From JAXGXJ01 sp050943595 (GTDB taxonomy: Bacteria; Actinomycetota; Thermoleophilia; RBG-16-64-13): a stretch of DNA of 64,000 bases. Position 1 is the first letter of the stretch. Every line of letters begins with the position of its first letter. The position numbers and the translations under genes are program-made. This document shows positions 52,894 through 61,399 of this stretch, piece by piece. The notes beneath the pieces were generated by a model. That model was not told where the DNA came from. It searched no databases and was given only the letters and a program-made list of their open reading frames with translations. The DNA lies in NCBI GenBank assembly GCA_050943595.1, contig JBMNPM010000006.1:1-64000 (forward strand), in the 5' to 3' direction.

Positions 52894-54270
52894 TCATAAA
52901 CAACTCTGACCCCCTCCATCTCCGGACGCCCCGGAAGTCTTGCAACCCAGGTCCTTGGCCCGCAACTCGGCGGAAATACGATGGAAGGTGAACCCCTCGC
53001 TGTCGGCAATAGCCGCCAAGCACGGGGTGAGGAGCTCCACTGCCTCTGGGGACATCTCCACATAGGACGACTTGCGCCGGAACGTGTCGACCGAGAGCGG
53101 CGAGGAGAAACGTGCGGCCCCGCCAGTCGGCAACACGTGATTGCTGCCCGCCACATAGTCACCATAAGCGGTCGGAGTATGGTGCCCCAGAAAAACGGCC
53201 CCCGCAGACGTCACCAGAGGCAGGAAGGCATGCGGATCAGCTACTTGGACCTCCAGGTGTTCAGGGGCATAGGTGTTGGTCAGCAGGGCGGCCAGCGCCA
53301 AGAAGTCCTCACCCTGAGCTGGATAGAAGGCCGAAAGACTGGATTCGGTGGTCCAATGAGCGACCCCCCCCTCTCCCCGCTCCCTTTCATCATCAAGTTC
53401 GGCTGCCCGCAAGACCTCGATGGCTCCGGCCGCTCGGCGCACCAAGTCTTCCGACGCAGCGATGAGAACAGCCTGTGCCCCGCTACCATGCTCCTCCTGG
53501 GCGAGCAGATCGGCGGCGATCCATTCCGGACACGCAGTCTCGTCAGCTACCACCAGCACCTCGCTCGGTCCGGCCAGGTTGTCGATACCGACAATGCCAT
53601 AGACCTGGCGCTTAGCCTCCATGACGTAGGCGTTGCCCGGTCCGCATATCACATCCACCCGGGGGATGGTGGCCGTCCCATAGGCCATAGCCGCGATGGC
53701 CTGCGCCCCTCCGGCCCGGAATACACGGTGGATACCCATGAGCCGAGCTGCCGCCAATACCGACCGGTTAACGCTGCCGTCTCTACGCGGCGGCGTACAG
53801 ATGATCAACTCCTCCACCCCCGCCACTAAGGCAGGCACCGAATTCATGATGACTGTGGAGGCGTAGGACCCCAGACCACCGGGTACGTACAGCCCGGCAC
53901 GGCGCACAGGTAGATGCCGGATACCCAAGCGCTGCCCTTGAGCGCCGGTGTCTTCCCAGTCGGGTGTGAGTTCGTGCCGGTGAAAGAACGTGCAGTTGTC
54001 ACGTGCGGTCTCCAGGGCTGCAATGATGGTCGGATGCGCTTCTCCGTATGCCTTTTCCAGATCCTTCGCTGGCACGACCAGGTCGGCTTCACCGGCCTTG
54101 GGATGGTCAAAGCGCGCGGTGGCTTCGACTACAGCGGCGTCGCCCCTCTCACGGACATCGGCCAGCAGTGCAGCCACCACTTCGGCCACCTCACGACCGG
54201 TAGCGACCGGCGGCCGCAGGGCGGCCACCTGCGCGGCCACAGAGGCAGAAGTCAATGGGCTTATCTTCAT
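52894..54270 (-). CDS. hisD: Histidinol dehydrogenase HisD
   Basis: 458 aa from ATG 54270. Motifs: VRRAGLYVPGGLGSYASTVIMNSVPA, RAGGAQAIAAMAYGT, VDVICGPGNAYV, LLAQEEHGSGAQAVL (zinc Gln and His), NTYAPEHLEVQV (catalytic Glu-His) and GDYVAGSNHVLPTGGAARF (zinc Asp). Catalyses the last two steps to histidine. It overlaps the dnaE stop by 4 nt, so it is translated with dnaE. A short Gly/Ser-rich tail extends past the usual end. Confidence 0.96.
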   Translation of the reverse strand: MKISPLTSASVAAQVAALRPPVATGREVAEVVAALLADVRERGDAAVVEATARFDHPKAGEADLVVPAKDLEKAYGEAHPTIIAALETARDNCTFFHRHELTPDWEDTGAQGQRLGIRHLPVRRAGLYVPGGLGSYASTVIMNSVPALVAGVEELIICTPPRRDGSVNRSVLAAARLMGIHRVFRAGGAQAIAAMAYGTATIPRVDVICGPGNAYVMEAKRQVYGIVGIDNLAGPSEVLVVADETACPEWIAADLLAQEEHGSGAQAVLIAASEDLVRRAAGAIEVLRAAELDDERERGEGGVAHWTTESSLSAFYPAQGEDFLALAALLTNTYAPEHLEVQVADPHAFLPLVTSAGAVFLGHHTPTAYGDYVAGSNHVLPTGGAARFSSPLSVDTFRRKSSYVEMSPEAVELLTPCLAAIADSEGFTFHRISAELRAKDLGCKTSGASGDGGGQSCL

Positions 54271-57200
54271 GGTCTCACCCCTTGATACACGGCATCCTCC
54301 CCCAAGAGCTCCTTCAGCTCGGCGAACAGACTGGGCTGTGGCTCGACCCGATAATCGTCGCCAAATCTCAGCCGACGGGCACCTTCACCCATCCGCACAT
54401 ACATGTCCACGCAACACTGCCCGGGAAAGCGTGTGAGAATGCGCTTCAGGTCACCGATCACCGTGCTGGGGAGATGCCCCCCGTCCACAGAGAGGGCCAG
54501 CGGTTCGAGCTCCGCCCTGGGCGTGAAGGCCTCAAGCACCAGAGGTATGAATTTAGTCTCAACCTCATCCTTTCGGTCGACCCGGCCCTTGATCTTCACC
54601 ACTCGATCCACCACCAGCAGGTCCTTGTTCTCCTGGTATATGGCCGGGAAACAGACGATCTCCACCGATCCTTCCAAGCCATCGACGGTGACGAACGCCA
54701 TGGTCTCACCGGACCTCTTAGTGGTGATGGTCTTGACGGCGCTGATCATACCTATGATGGTCGTGGTAGTACCGTCCGCCACCTCGCCCAGTTGAGAGAT
54801 GAGATGCCCGGCTTCCCGACGCACCTGTCGCCGAATGTCTTTGAGCGGGTGTGAGCTGAGATATAGTCCCAGCATCTCCTTCTCCAGGGCGAGAAGCTCT
54901 TCCTTGCTGAAGTCGCTCGTGGGGATCTCCACGGGTGGGCCACCGCTGCCGCACATCCCGCCCGAGTCTTCTCCATCCCCGACCTCCGCCAGGATATCGA
55001 AGATGGAACCCTGCCCACAATCCACATCAGCCCGCACCTTCTTACCGTGCGCCATGGCCTGGGGTAAGACCTGCAACATGCCTCGCCGCGACGGCCCGAT
55101 AGAATCCATGGCCCCCGACTTCAGAAGACTCTCCACAGCCCGTCCGTTGACTACCCCGAGATCGATGCGCTCACAGAAATCGAACAGGTCACGAAACGAG
55201 CCGCCTCGGTCTCTAGCTTCGAGGATGTTGCGGATGGCGGCCTCACCCACATTCTTGACCGCATTGAGCCCGAATCGTATGCGTCCCTCCACGCCCCGAA
55301 AATCCAGCACCGATTCGTTGATGTCGGGGGGCAGCACTTCGATACCCATATCGTTGGCCACCGTCACATAGAACGGCACCTTGTCCTTGGTATCCATGAC
55401 ACTGGAGATGAGCGCAGCCATATATTCAACGGGATGATTGGCCTTGAGATAGGCCGTACGGTAGGAGATAAGCGCGTAGCAGGCGGCATGAGACTTGTTG
55501 AACGAATAGTCACCCGCCCTCTGCATGAGCGACCACAGGTAGTCGATCACCTGTGGAGCGGTGCCGGAAGCCGCCGCCCCGGCCCGGAACATGGGCTCAA
55601 GTTGCTCCATCTTGGCCCGTATTTTCTTGCCGATGGCCTTACGCAGGTCGTCGGCCTGAGCCGGGGTGAAGCCTCCTATGCTCTTGGAGATAGCCATCAA
55701 TTGTTCCTGGTAGATGGCCACACCGTAGGTCGGTTCGAGTATGGGTCGCAGCCGATCGTCTTCATAGACGATGGCCGAAAGGTCTCGCTTATTACGAGCG
55801 TACTGGGGGATGAAATCCATGGGCCCCGGTCGGTAGAGAGCCACCAGAGCGATGAGGTCGTCAAGCCGCGAGGGCTGGATCTCCCGGAGGGCTTCGCGCA
55901 TCCCGCTGGACTCGAACTGGAACACGCCCTCTGAGTCGCCCTTCGACAACATGTGGTACGTAGCAGCATCGTCCAGGGGGATGCTCTCGATGTCAAAGTC
56001 GGGATATTCGTCAGAGCGGATGATCTTCACAGCGGAATCGATCACGTCGAGATTGCGCAGACCAAGGAAGTCCATCTTGAGTAGGCCCAGCTTTTCCACG
56101 TCGGGCTGAGCCACCTGGGTGACCACCTCCGCATCGCCCTTCTGCATAAGCGCCAGATGTTCAGTCAGGGGGCCTTTGGAGATGACCACACCCGCAGCGT
56201 GGATGGAATCCTGCCGGATGAGGCCTTCGAGCGGCCGAGCCATGTCGATAACCTCGCGGACCAGGTCCTCGGCATCGTAGGCGGCACGCAACTCACCCTT
56301 GGCATCGGCCAGGCACTCATCGAGTGTGATATTGAGCACCTCAGGGACCAGTTTGGCAATACGATCAGCTTGGCCATAGGGGACGTCCATGACTCGGGCT
56401 GCGTCACGAATGGCCTGGCGGGCCTTGATGGTGCCAAAGGTAGCAATCTGAGCCACGTGATCGCGGCCGTACTTGTCGGCCACGTATTCGATTACCTTTT
56501 CGCGCCCAACCACCGAGAAGTCGATGTCGATGTCGGGCATGCTGATGCGATCGGGGTTGAGGAAGCGCTCGAACAGCAAATCGTGAGCGATGGGGTCCAG
56601 GTCCGTGATGCCCAGAAGGTACGACACTAGAGAGCCAGCCGCGGAACCGCGGCCCGGCCCCACCGGGATACCGGCCGCCTTGGCGTAACTGACGAAGTCC
56701 CAAACGATGAGGAAATAAGACGAGAAGCCCATCTTCTCCACCACGGCCAGTTCAGCCTCCAGGCGTTCCCGCACCTCGGGAGATGGATCAGCGCCGTAGC
56801 GGCGTACGAGTCCCCGCTCGCACTGCTCACGCAGGTAGGACACATCGTCATATCCCTCAGGTGCGGGGAAGGATGGTATGAGCATCTGCTCCAGGTCGAT
56901 CTCGACATTGCAGCGCTCGGCCACTTCGAGGGTGTTGGCCACCGCCTCGGGATGGGCACTGAAGGCCTCGCGCATCTCCTCCCCACTCTTGAAGTAGAAC
57001 TCCTGCGACGAGAAACGGAGGCGGTTGTCCTCGGAGAGGCGTGAGCCGGTCTGGATACATAACAGGACGTCATGAGCAGCGGCATCCTTCGCATGCAGGT
57101 AGTGCACATCGTTGGTCGCCACCAGCTTGAGTCCGGTACGGTCGGCCAACGCCGCCATCCTCTCGCCGATCTCAGCCAACTCGGCAATACCAGTCTCCTG

Positions 57201-57773
57201 CATTTCCAGATAGACGTTACCCTCACCGAAGATATCCAGCAGGCGTTCGACCTCCGCGTCGGCGGCGGCGAACTGGCCGAACTGCAGAGCCTTCGACAGG
57301 CGGCCGGTGGCGCAGCCGCTCAGACAGATGAGCCCCTCGGCGTGCTCCTTCAGGAGCGCGTAGTCCATACGCGGTTTGTAGAAGTAGCCCTCCAGGAAGG
57401 CTGCGCTCCCCAGCTTCAGCAGGTTGCGGTAACCCGTCTCATCACGCGCCAGCAGGGTGAGGTGCCAGCGCTCCTCGTTGTTGCCCACCTTGTGAAAGCG
57501 GTCTTCCACCACATAGGCCTCGATACCGATGATGGGCTTAATACCGGCCTTGCGGCACTGTTGATAGAACTGGATGATGCCCGACAGAACGCCATGGTCG
57601 GTTATGGCCACCGCAGGCATGCCCAACTCGACGGCACGGGCTACCAGTTCATCCAGCTTACAGGCCCCATCGAGAGCCGAGTAGTGCGTGTGCACATGCA
57701 GGTGACAGAAGCCGGCCGGGGACGGAGAGGGACCTTCTGGGTTGATAGAAGGCGATTGAGAAAAAGATGACAA
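54267..57773 (-). CDS. dnaE: DNA polymerase III alpha subunit
   Basis: 1168 aa, TTG start at 57773. An N-terminal PHP domain (FCHLHVHTHYSALDGACKLDELV, ITDHGVLSG) is followed by the C-family palm with the catalytic MPDIDIDFSVVGRE, fingers (GRGSAAGSLVSYLLGIT), a tandem helix-hairpin-helix region and an OB-fold near the end (IGMISAVKTITTKRSGETMAFVTVDG). Main replicative polymerase, DnaE1 type. It heads a transcript with hisD, preceded by a good promoter. Confidence 0.98.
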   Translation of the reverse strand: MSSFSQSPSINPEGPSPSPAGFCHLHVHTHYSALDGACKLDELVARAVELGMPAVAITDHGVLSGIIQFYQQCRKAGIKPIIGIEAYVVEDRFHKVGNNEERWHLTLLARDETGYRNLLKLGSAAFLEGYFYKPRMDYALLKEHAEGLICLSGCATGRLSKALQFGQFAAADAEVERLLDIFGEGNVYLEMQETGIAELAEIGERMAALADRTGLKLVATNDVHYLHAKDAAAHDVLLCIQTGSRLSEDNRLRFSSQEFYFKSGEEMREAFSAHPEAVANTLEVAERCNVEIDLEQMLIPSFPAPEGYDDVSYLREQCERGLVRRYGADPSPEVRERLEAELAVVEKMGFSSYFLIVWDFVSYAKAAGIPVGPGRGSAAGSLVSYLLGITDLDPIAHDLLFERFLNPDRISMPDIDIDFSVVGREKVIEYVADKYGRDHVAQIATFGTIKARQAIRDAARVMDVPYGQADRIAKLVPEVLNITLDECLADAKGELRAAYDAEDLVREVIDMARPLEGLIRQDSIHAAGVVISKGPLTEHLALMQKGDAEVVTQVAQPDVEKLGLLKMDFLGLRNLDVIDSAVKIIRSDEYPDFDIESIPLDDAATYHMLSKGDSEGVFQFESSGMREALREIQPSRLDDLIALVALYRPGPMDFIPQYARNKRDLSAIVYEDDRLRPILEPTYGVAIYQEQLMAISKSIGGFTPAQADDLRKAIGKKIRAKMEQLEPMFRAGAAASGTAPQVIDYLWSLMQRAGDYSFNKSHAACYALISYRTAYLKANHPVEYMAALISSVMDTKDKVPFYVTVANDMGIEVLPPDINESVLDFRGVEGRIRFGLNAVKNVGEAAIRNILEARDRGGSFRDLFDFCERIDLGVVNGRAVESLLKSGAMDSIGPSRRGMLQVLPQAMAHGKKVRADVDCGQGSIFDILAEVGDGEDSGGMCGSGGPPVEIPTSDFSKEELLALEKEMLGLYLSSHPLKDIRRQVRREAGHLISQLGEVADGTTTTIIGMISAVKTITTKRSGETMAFVTVDGLEGSVEIVCFPAIYQENKDLLVVDRVVKIKGRVDRKDEVETKFIPLVLEAFTPRAELEPLALSVDGGHLPSTVIGDLKRILTRFPGQCCVDMYVRMGEGARRLRFGDDYRVEPQPSLFAELKELLGEDAVYQGVRP

Positions 57774-57875
57774 ACCGACGCTCTCCCGCTGGTCTTTAGA
57801 GTATCTCCCGCGGCACTGAGCTCAGCCGCCTGAGCGACACGCCCAACCCCGCGGACGGTGGGACGCCACGCTTTG

Positions 57876-57904
57876 ATTCTACCGGACCCCCCTCAACCCC
57901 TCAA
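57876..57904 (-). promoter_or_regulatory. Candidate sigma-A promoter for dnaE-his operon
   Basis: Minus strand TTGAGG (57904-57899), 17-bp spacer, TAGAAT (57881-57876), giving a leader of about 95 nt before the dnaE start. Confidence 0.6.
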
Positions 57905-57999
57905 GGAGCACAGATGACTGAGAAAGAACGAGACCCACTGTGAGTAGATCAGACTCCCATCGCTCCCAGAAGGCAGCTGAAAACGAAGCCCCCGTGGGG

Positions 58000-58815
58000 T
58001 CAGTCTTCAGCTACGACGTGGTTCTTAAGGTATCCAACCCCGTCGATCTCCACTTCTACCACGTCTCCAGGCTGCAACGGCCCCACGCCGGGAGGTGTGC
58101 CCAGCATGATGAGGTCGCCTCGCTGCAACGTCATTGCCTGGCTGAGCAGCGATATGATGACGTACGGATCGCGAAACATGGCGAGGATCTGGCCTTCCTG
58201 GCACAGGCGGCCGTTCACGCGCGTTCTGATCCAGGCGTCGGACGAAGGTGGCTCCGTCTCCAGAAAAGGACCGGCCACCGCAAAGGTGTCGTAGCCTTTT
58301 GCCCGCCACCATTGCCCGTCGCCGGCCTGGAGGTTACGTTCAGTGACGTCGTTTGCGCAGGTCCAGCCAAGGACGGCCGTACGAGCCTCCTCCGGCGTCA
58401 CCCGCCTGATGGTGCGGCTGATGACGACGGCCAACTCTCCTTCGTACTCAACCTTGGTGGCCTCCTTGGGATAGACGATAGCGTCGCCATGGCCTATGAG
58501 ACTCGACGGGGGCTTCATGAACACCAGGAAGGGCGGTAGCTCCCCCGGAGCGGCCACGTGAACCACCTCCTCCCCCGAGGCCCTCCGGTCCGTCATCTCG
58601 GCCACGTGTTCCCGGAAGTTCCACCCCACCCCCAAGATCTTGCCTGGGAGCACCGGGGGTAGTAGTGTGACATCGTCGGCAGAGACGACCATCCCGGCCG
58701 CCTGAGAGTTGTAGGACGTATCGTCGGCGCCTAAGCTTAAGTCTAGTTGATAGCCGCTGCATGTGACCAGGGCCGGATAGACGTCGCCTTGGTACTCCAC
58801 CCGTGCGATCTTCAT
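58000..58815 (-). CDS. Fumarylacetoacetate hydrolase (FAH) family protein
   Basis: 271 aa from ATG 58815, overlapping the cimA stop by 4 nt. FAH motifs: PGKILGVGWNFREHVAEM, PPFLVFMKPPSSLIGHGDAIVYP, VEYEGELAVVISRT (metal Glu), GWTCANDVTERNLQ and GDLIMLGTPPGVGPLQPGDVVEVEI. The family includes acylpyruvases, oxaloacetate decarboxylases and 2-hydroxyhepta-dienedioate isomerases. Coupling with cimA, which uses pyruvate, makes a 2-oxoacid substrate plausible, but this is inference. Confidence 0.9.
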   Translation of the reverse strand: MKIARVEYQGDVYPALVTCSGYQLDLSLGADDTSYNSQAAGMVVSADDVTLLPPVLPGKILGVGWNFREHVAEMTDRRASGEEVVHVAAPGELPPFLVFMKPPSSLIGHGDAIVYPKEATKVEYEGELAVVISRTIRRVTPEEARTAVLGWTCANDVTERNLQAGDGQWWRAKGYDTFAVAGPFLETEPPSSDAWIRTRVNGRLCQEGQILAMFRDPYVIISLLSQAMTLQRGDLIMLGTPPGVGPLQPGDVVEVEIDGVGYLKNHVVAED

Positions 58816-60452
58816 GTCGTCTCTCCTCTTAGAGTGCCCTCGTACTGAAACTGCAGCAGTCCATAGTTGATGGAATCAACCAGAGCCTGCCATGAAGCCT
58901 CGACGACGTTCATATCCACACCCACACTTCCCCAACTACGCTGCCCATCCGACGAATCGATGAGCACGCGGGTGATGGCCGCCGTCCCTTTGTTCTCGTC
59001 GAGAATGCGCACGCTGTAGTTGACTAGCCTGATGTCGTGCACCAGCGGGAACTTCCGCTCGATAGCCTGGCGAAGAGCCGTGTCGAGCGCATTGACAGGG
59101 CCGTCGCCCTCGGCAGTCTCGATAAAACGGTCTCCGCCTACGTGCACCTTGACCGTAGCCTCAGCGACCGTGTCGCCCTCTGCGCGCTTTTCGACGATGA
59201 CGCGAAAGCTTTCCAACCAGAAGAACTCTGTGTTCGAGCCCATCTCGTTGCGCAACAGGAGTTCAAACGAAGCGTCGGCCGCCTCATAATGGTAGCCGAC
59301 GTGCTCTCGTTCCTTCACGCGCCTGAGCAGTCGTTGAGTCAGATCCTCCTTCCCCTCGGCCGGCAGACCCATCTCCCGCAGCCGCTCGTTGATGACGGCC
59401 CGGCCGGAGAGCTCAGACACCAGCACGCGGGGAGTATTACCCACCGACGCCGGGTCGATGTGCTCGAAGGTATGAGGGTCACGGATCACGGCCGACACAT
59501 GTAACCCGCCCTTGTGTGCGAAGGCGTTGTGCCCCACATAGGGCTGATGATGATCCGGAGAGATGTTGCACAACTCGGCCACAAAACGCGACGTCTCGGT
59601 CAACTTAGCCAAATCGCGATCGGTCACGCAGTCCCGGTCCATCTTCAATTTGAGCGCGGGGATGATGGCGCACAGATCGGCGTTGCCACAGCGCTCCCCG
59701 TACCCGTTTATAGTGCCCTGTACCGAGTCGGCACCCGCCTCCACCGCCACCAGAGCGTTGGCCACAGCACAGCCGGTGTCGTTGTGGGTGTGGATACCCA
59801 CACCACAGACACCCTGCAACTCCGCCACCACCCGGGCCACGATGTCGGAGACCTGCATGGGTAGAGCAGCTCCGTTGGTGTCACACAGGCAGACCGTCTC
59901 CGCACCCGCCTCTGCCGCCGCCCGGAGACAGGCTACAGCGTAGTCGGCATGCGCCAGATAGGCGTCGAAGAAATGCTCAGCATCGTAGAACACCCGTTTG
60001 CCCCGGTTCCGCAGAAAGGCCACGGACTCCGCAATCATACGCAGGTTCTCGTCTCGGTCTACGCGTAGCACCTTCTCAATGTGAAGATCCCAGGTCTTAC
60101 CCACCACTGCAGCCACGGGCGCCCAGCATGCGATCAACGCGGTCAGGCCGGGATCGGCATCGGCCCGCACCCCCCGAGCTCGCGTCATGCCGAAGGCCGC
60201 CAGGACGGTCTTACCCAGTGTCTCCCGCTCCATGCGCCTGAAGAAGTCGTCGTCCTTGGGATTGGACCCAGCAAAACCACCCTCGATCACGTGGACGCCA
60301 AGGTCGGCGATGCGCAGAGCGATGCGCACCTTCTCCTCGACGGAGACGCTGAGCCCCTCGCGCTGCATCCCATCACGCAGCGTGGTGTCGTAGAGAAAGA
60401 CGGCGGGGGGTGTCGTCATTTCGCGAAAGGTCGCCCCGGCGCCAGATTTCAT
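58812..60452 (-). CDS. cimA: (R)-citramalate synthase CimA
   Basis: 546 aa from ATG 60452 (AGGG five bases upstream). An inner ATG at 60419 is possible. The DRE-TIM barrel starts VFLYDTTLRDGMQREGLSVS, with VIEGGFAGSNPKD, GIHTHNDTGCAVANALVAVEAGA and GYGERCGNADL. The C-terminal regulatory LeuA dimer domain is present (VHDIRLVNYSVRILDENKGTAAITRVLIDSSDG). It condenses pyruvate and acetyl-CoA for threonine-independent isoleucine synthesis. The long form with GGFAGSNPKD matches CimA rather than LeuA. ilvE lies 12 bp upstream. Confidence 0.94.
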   Translation of the reverse strand: MKSGAGATFREMTTPPAVFLYDTTLRDGMQREGLSVSVEEKVRIALRIADLGVHVIEGGFAGSNPKDDDFFRRMERETLGKTVLAAFGMTRARGVRADADPGLTALIACWAPVAAVVGKTWDLHIEKVLRVDRDENLRMIAESVAFLRNRGKRVFYDAEHFFDAYLAHADYAVACLRAAAEAGAETVCLCDTNGAALPMQVSDIVARVVAELQGVCGVGIHTHNDTGCAVANALVAVEAGADSVQGTINGYGERCGNADLCAIIPALKLKMDRDCVTDRDLAKLTETSRFVAELCNISPDHHQPYVGHNAFAHKGGLHVSAVIRDPHTFEHIDPASVGNTPRVLVSELSGRAVINERLREMGLPAEGKEDLTQRLLRRVKEREHVGYHYEAADASFELLLRNEMGSNTEFFWLESFRVIVEKRAEGDTVAEATVKVHVGGDRFIETAEGDGPVNALDTALRQAIERKFPLVHDIRLVNYSVRILDENKGTAAITRVLIDSSDGQRSWGSVGVDMNVVEASWQALVDSINYGLLQFQYEGTLRGETT

Positions 60453-60464
60453 CACAGCCCTGGC

Positions 60465-61346
60465 CTAGTTACCCGGATAGACGGGAGTCCCTGAATTGAG
60501 TGCGTACTCGTGGAAACGGGCTATGAGCTCCGTCGTCAGCGGCCCCGGCACGCCCGCTCCAATAGGACGCTTGTCGACCTCGACTATCGGCCCCAACTCA
60601 GCCGCGCTGCCGGTGAGAAAGGCCTCATCGGCCGTGTAGACGTGGTAGAGCGTATAGAAGCCCTCCTCCACATCCAGCCCCATATCTCGGCCCAAGCGCA
60701 TGGCCACCCCTCGAGTGATACCACCCAACGCCCCAAGAGCCACACTGGGAGTCATGAGCTTACGCCCCTTGATCAGGAACACGTTGTCGGCCGTGCATTC
60801 ACACACGAATCCGGACGAGGTCAAGAACAAGCCTTCGTGCACATCGGAACCACGCAACTCGAGAGCACCAAGGATATTGTTGAGGTAGTTGAGGCTCTTA
60901 ATGGCCGGATTGATGGCCTGCGGGTCGTTGCGACGTGTAGCCAGAGTGGAGACCCGAAAGCCCTTTTCATACACTTCGGGTGGATAGAGGGAGATCCCAC
61001 CGGCGATACAAAAAACCGTACTCTTCCCGCACTTGGCGGGGTTGAGCCCCAGATCACCCTCACCACGCGTGACCACGAGACGCACGTACCCATCCATGAC
61101 CTCGTTGCGGCGGATCGTCTCCATCATGGCCTCAATGAGATCGGCCCGCGGAAGAGGCACTTCCAGCGCCAGCGCCAACGCCGAGTCGTATAGCCTGTCG
61201 ATGTGGGCGTCGAGTTCAAACACCCGCCCCCGATAGACACGGATGCCCTCGAAAACACCGTCACCATAAAGGAGACCGTGATCGAAGACGCTAATCTTGG
61301 CGTCTTCTTTGCCGAAAAACTCGCCATCGATGTAGATCTGCTGCAT
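60465..61346 (-). CDS. ilvE: Branched-chain amino acid aminotransferase
   Basis: 293 aa from ATG 61346, preceded by AGGAGG at five bases. Class IV fold with YIDGEFFGKEDAKISVFDHGLLYGDGVFEGIRVYRGRVFELDAHIDRLYDSA, VRLVVTRGEGDLGLNP, AIKSLNYLNNILGALE (catalytic Lys), ECTADNVFLIKG and AFLTGSAAELGPIVEVD. Last step of isoleucine, valine and leucine synthesis. Position next to cimA supports isoleucine. Confidence 0.95.
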   Translation of the reverse strand: MQQIYIDGEFFGKEDAKISVFDHGLLYGDGVFEGIRVYRGRVFELDAHIDRLYDSALALALEVPLPRADLIEAMMETIRRNEVMDGYVRLVVTRGEGDLGLNPAKCGKSTVFCIAGGISLYPPEVYEKGFRVSTLATRRNDPQAINPAIKSLNYLNNILGALELRGSDVHEGLFLTSSGFVCECTADNVFLIKGRKLMTPSVALGALGGITRGVAMRLGRDMGLDVEEGFYTLYHVYTADEAFLTGSAAELGPIVEVDKRPIGAGVPGPLTTELIARFHEYALNSGTPVYPGN

Positions 61347-61399
61347 GAAAGCCTCCTGAGGCCACGCCCGGCCCGGACTGTTGACCATCGCAGTATACG

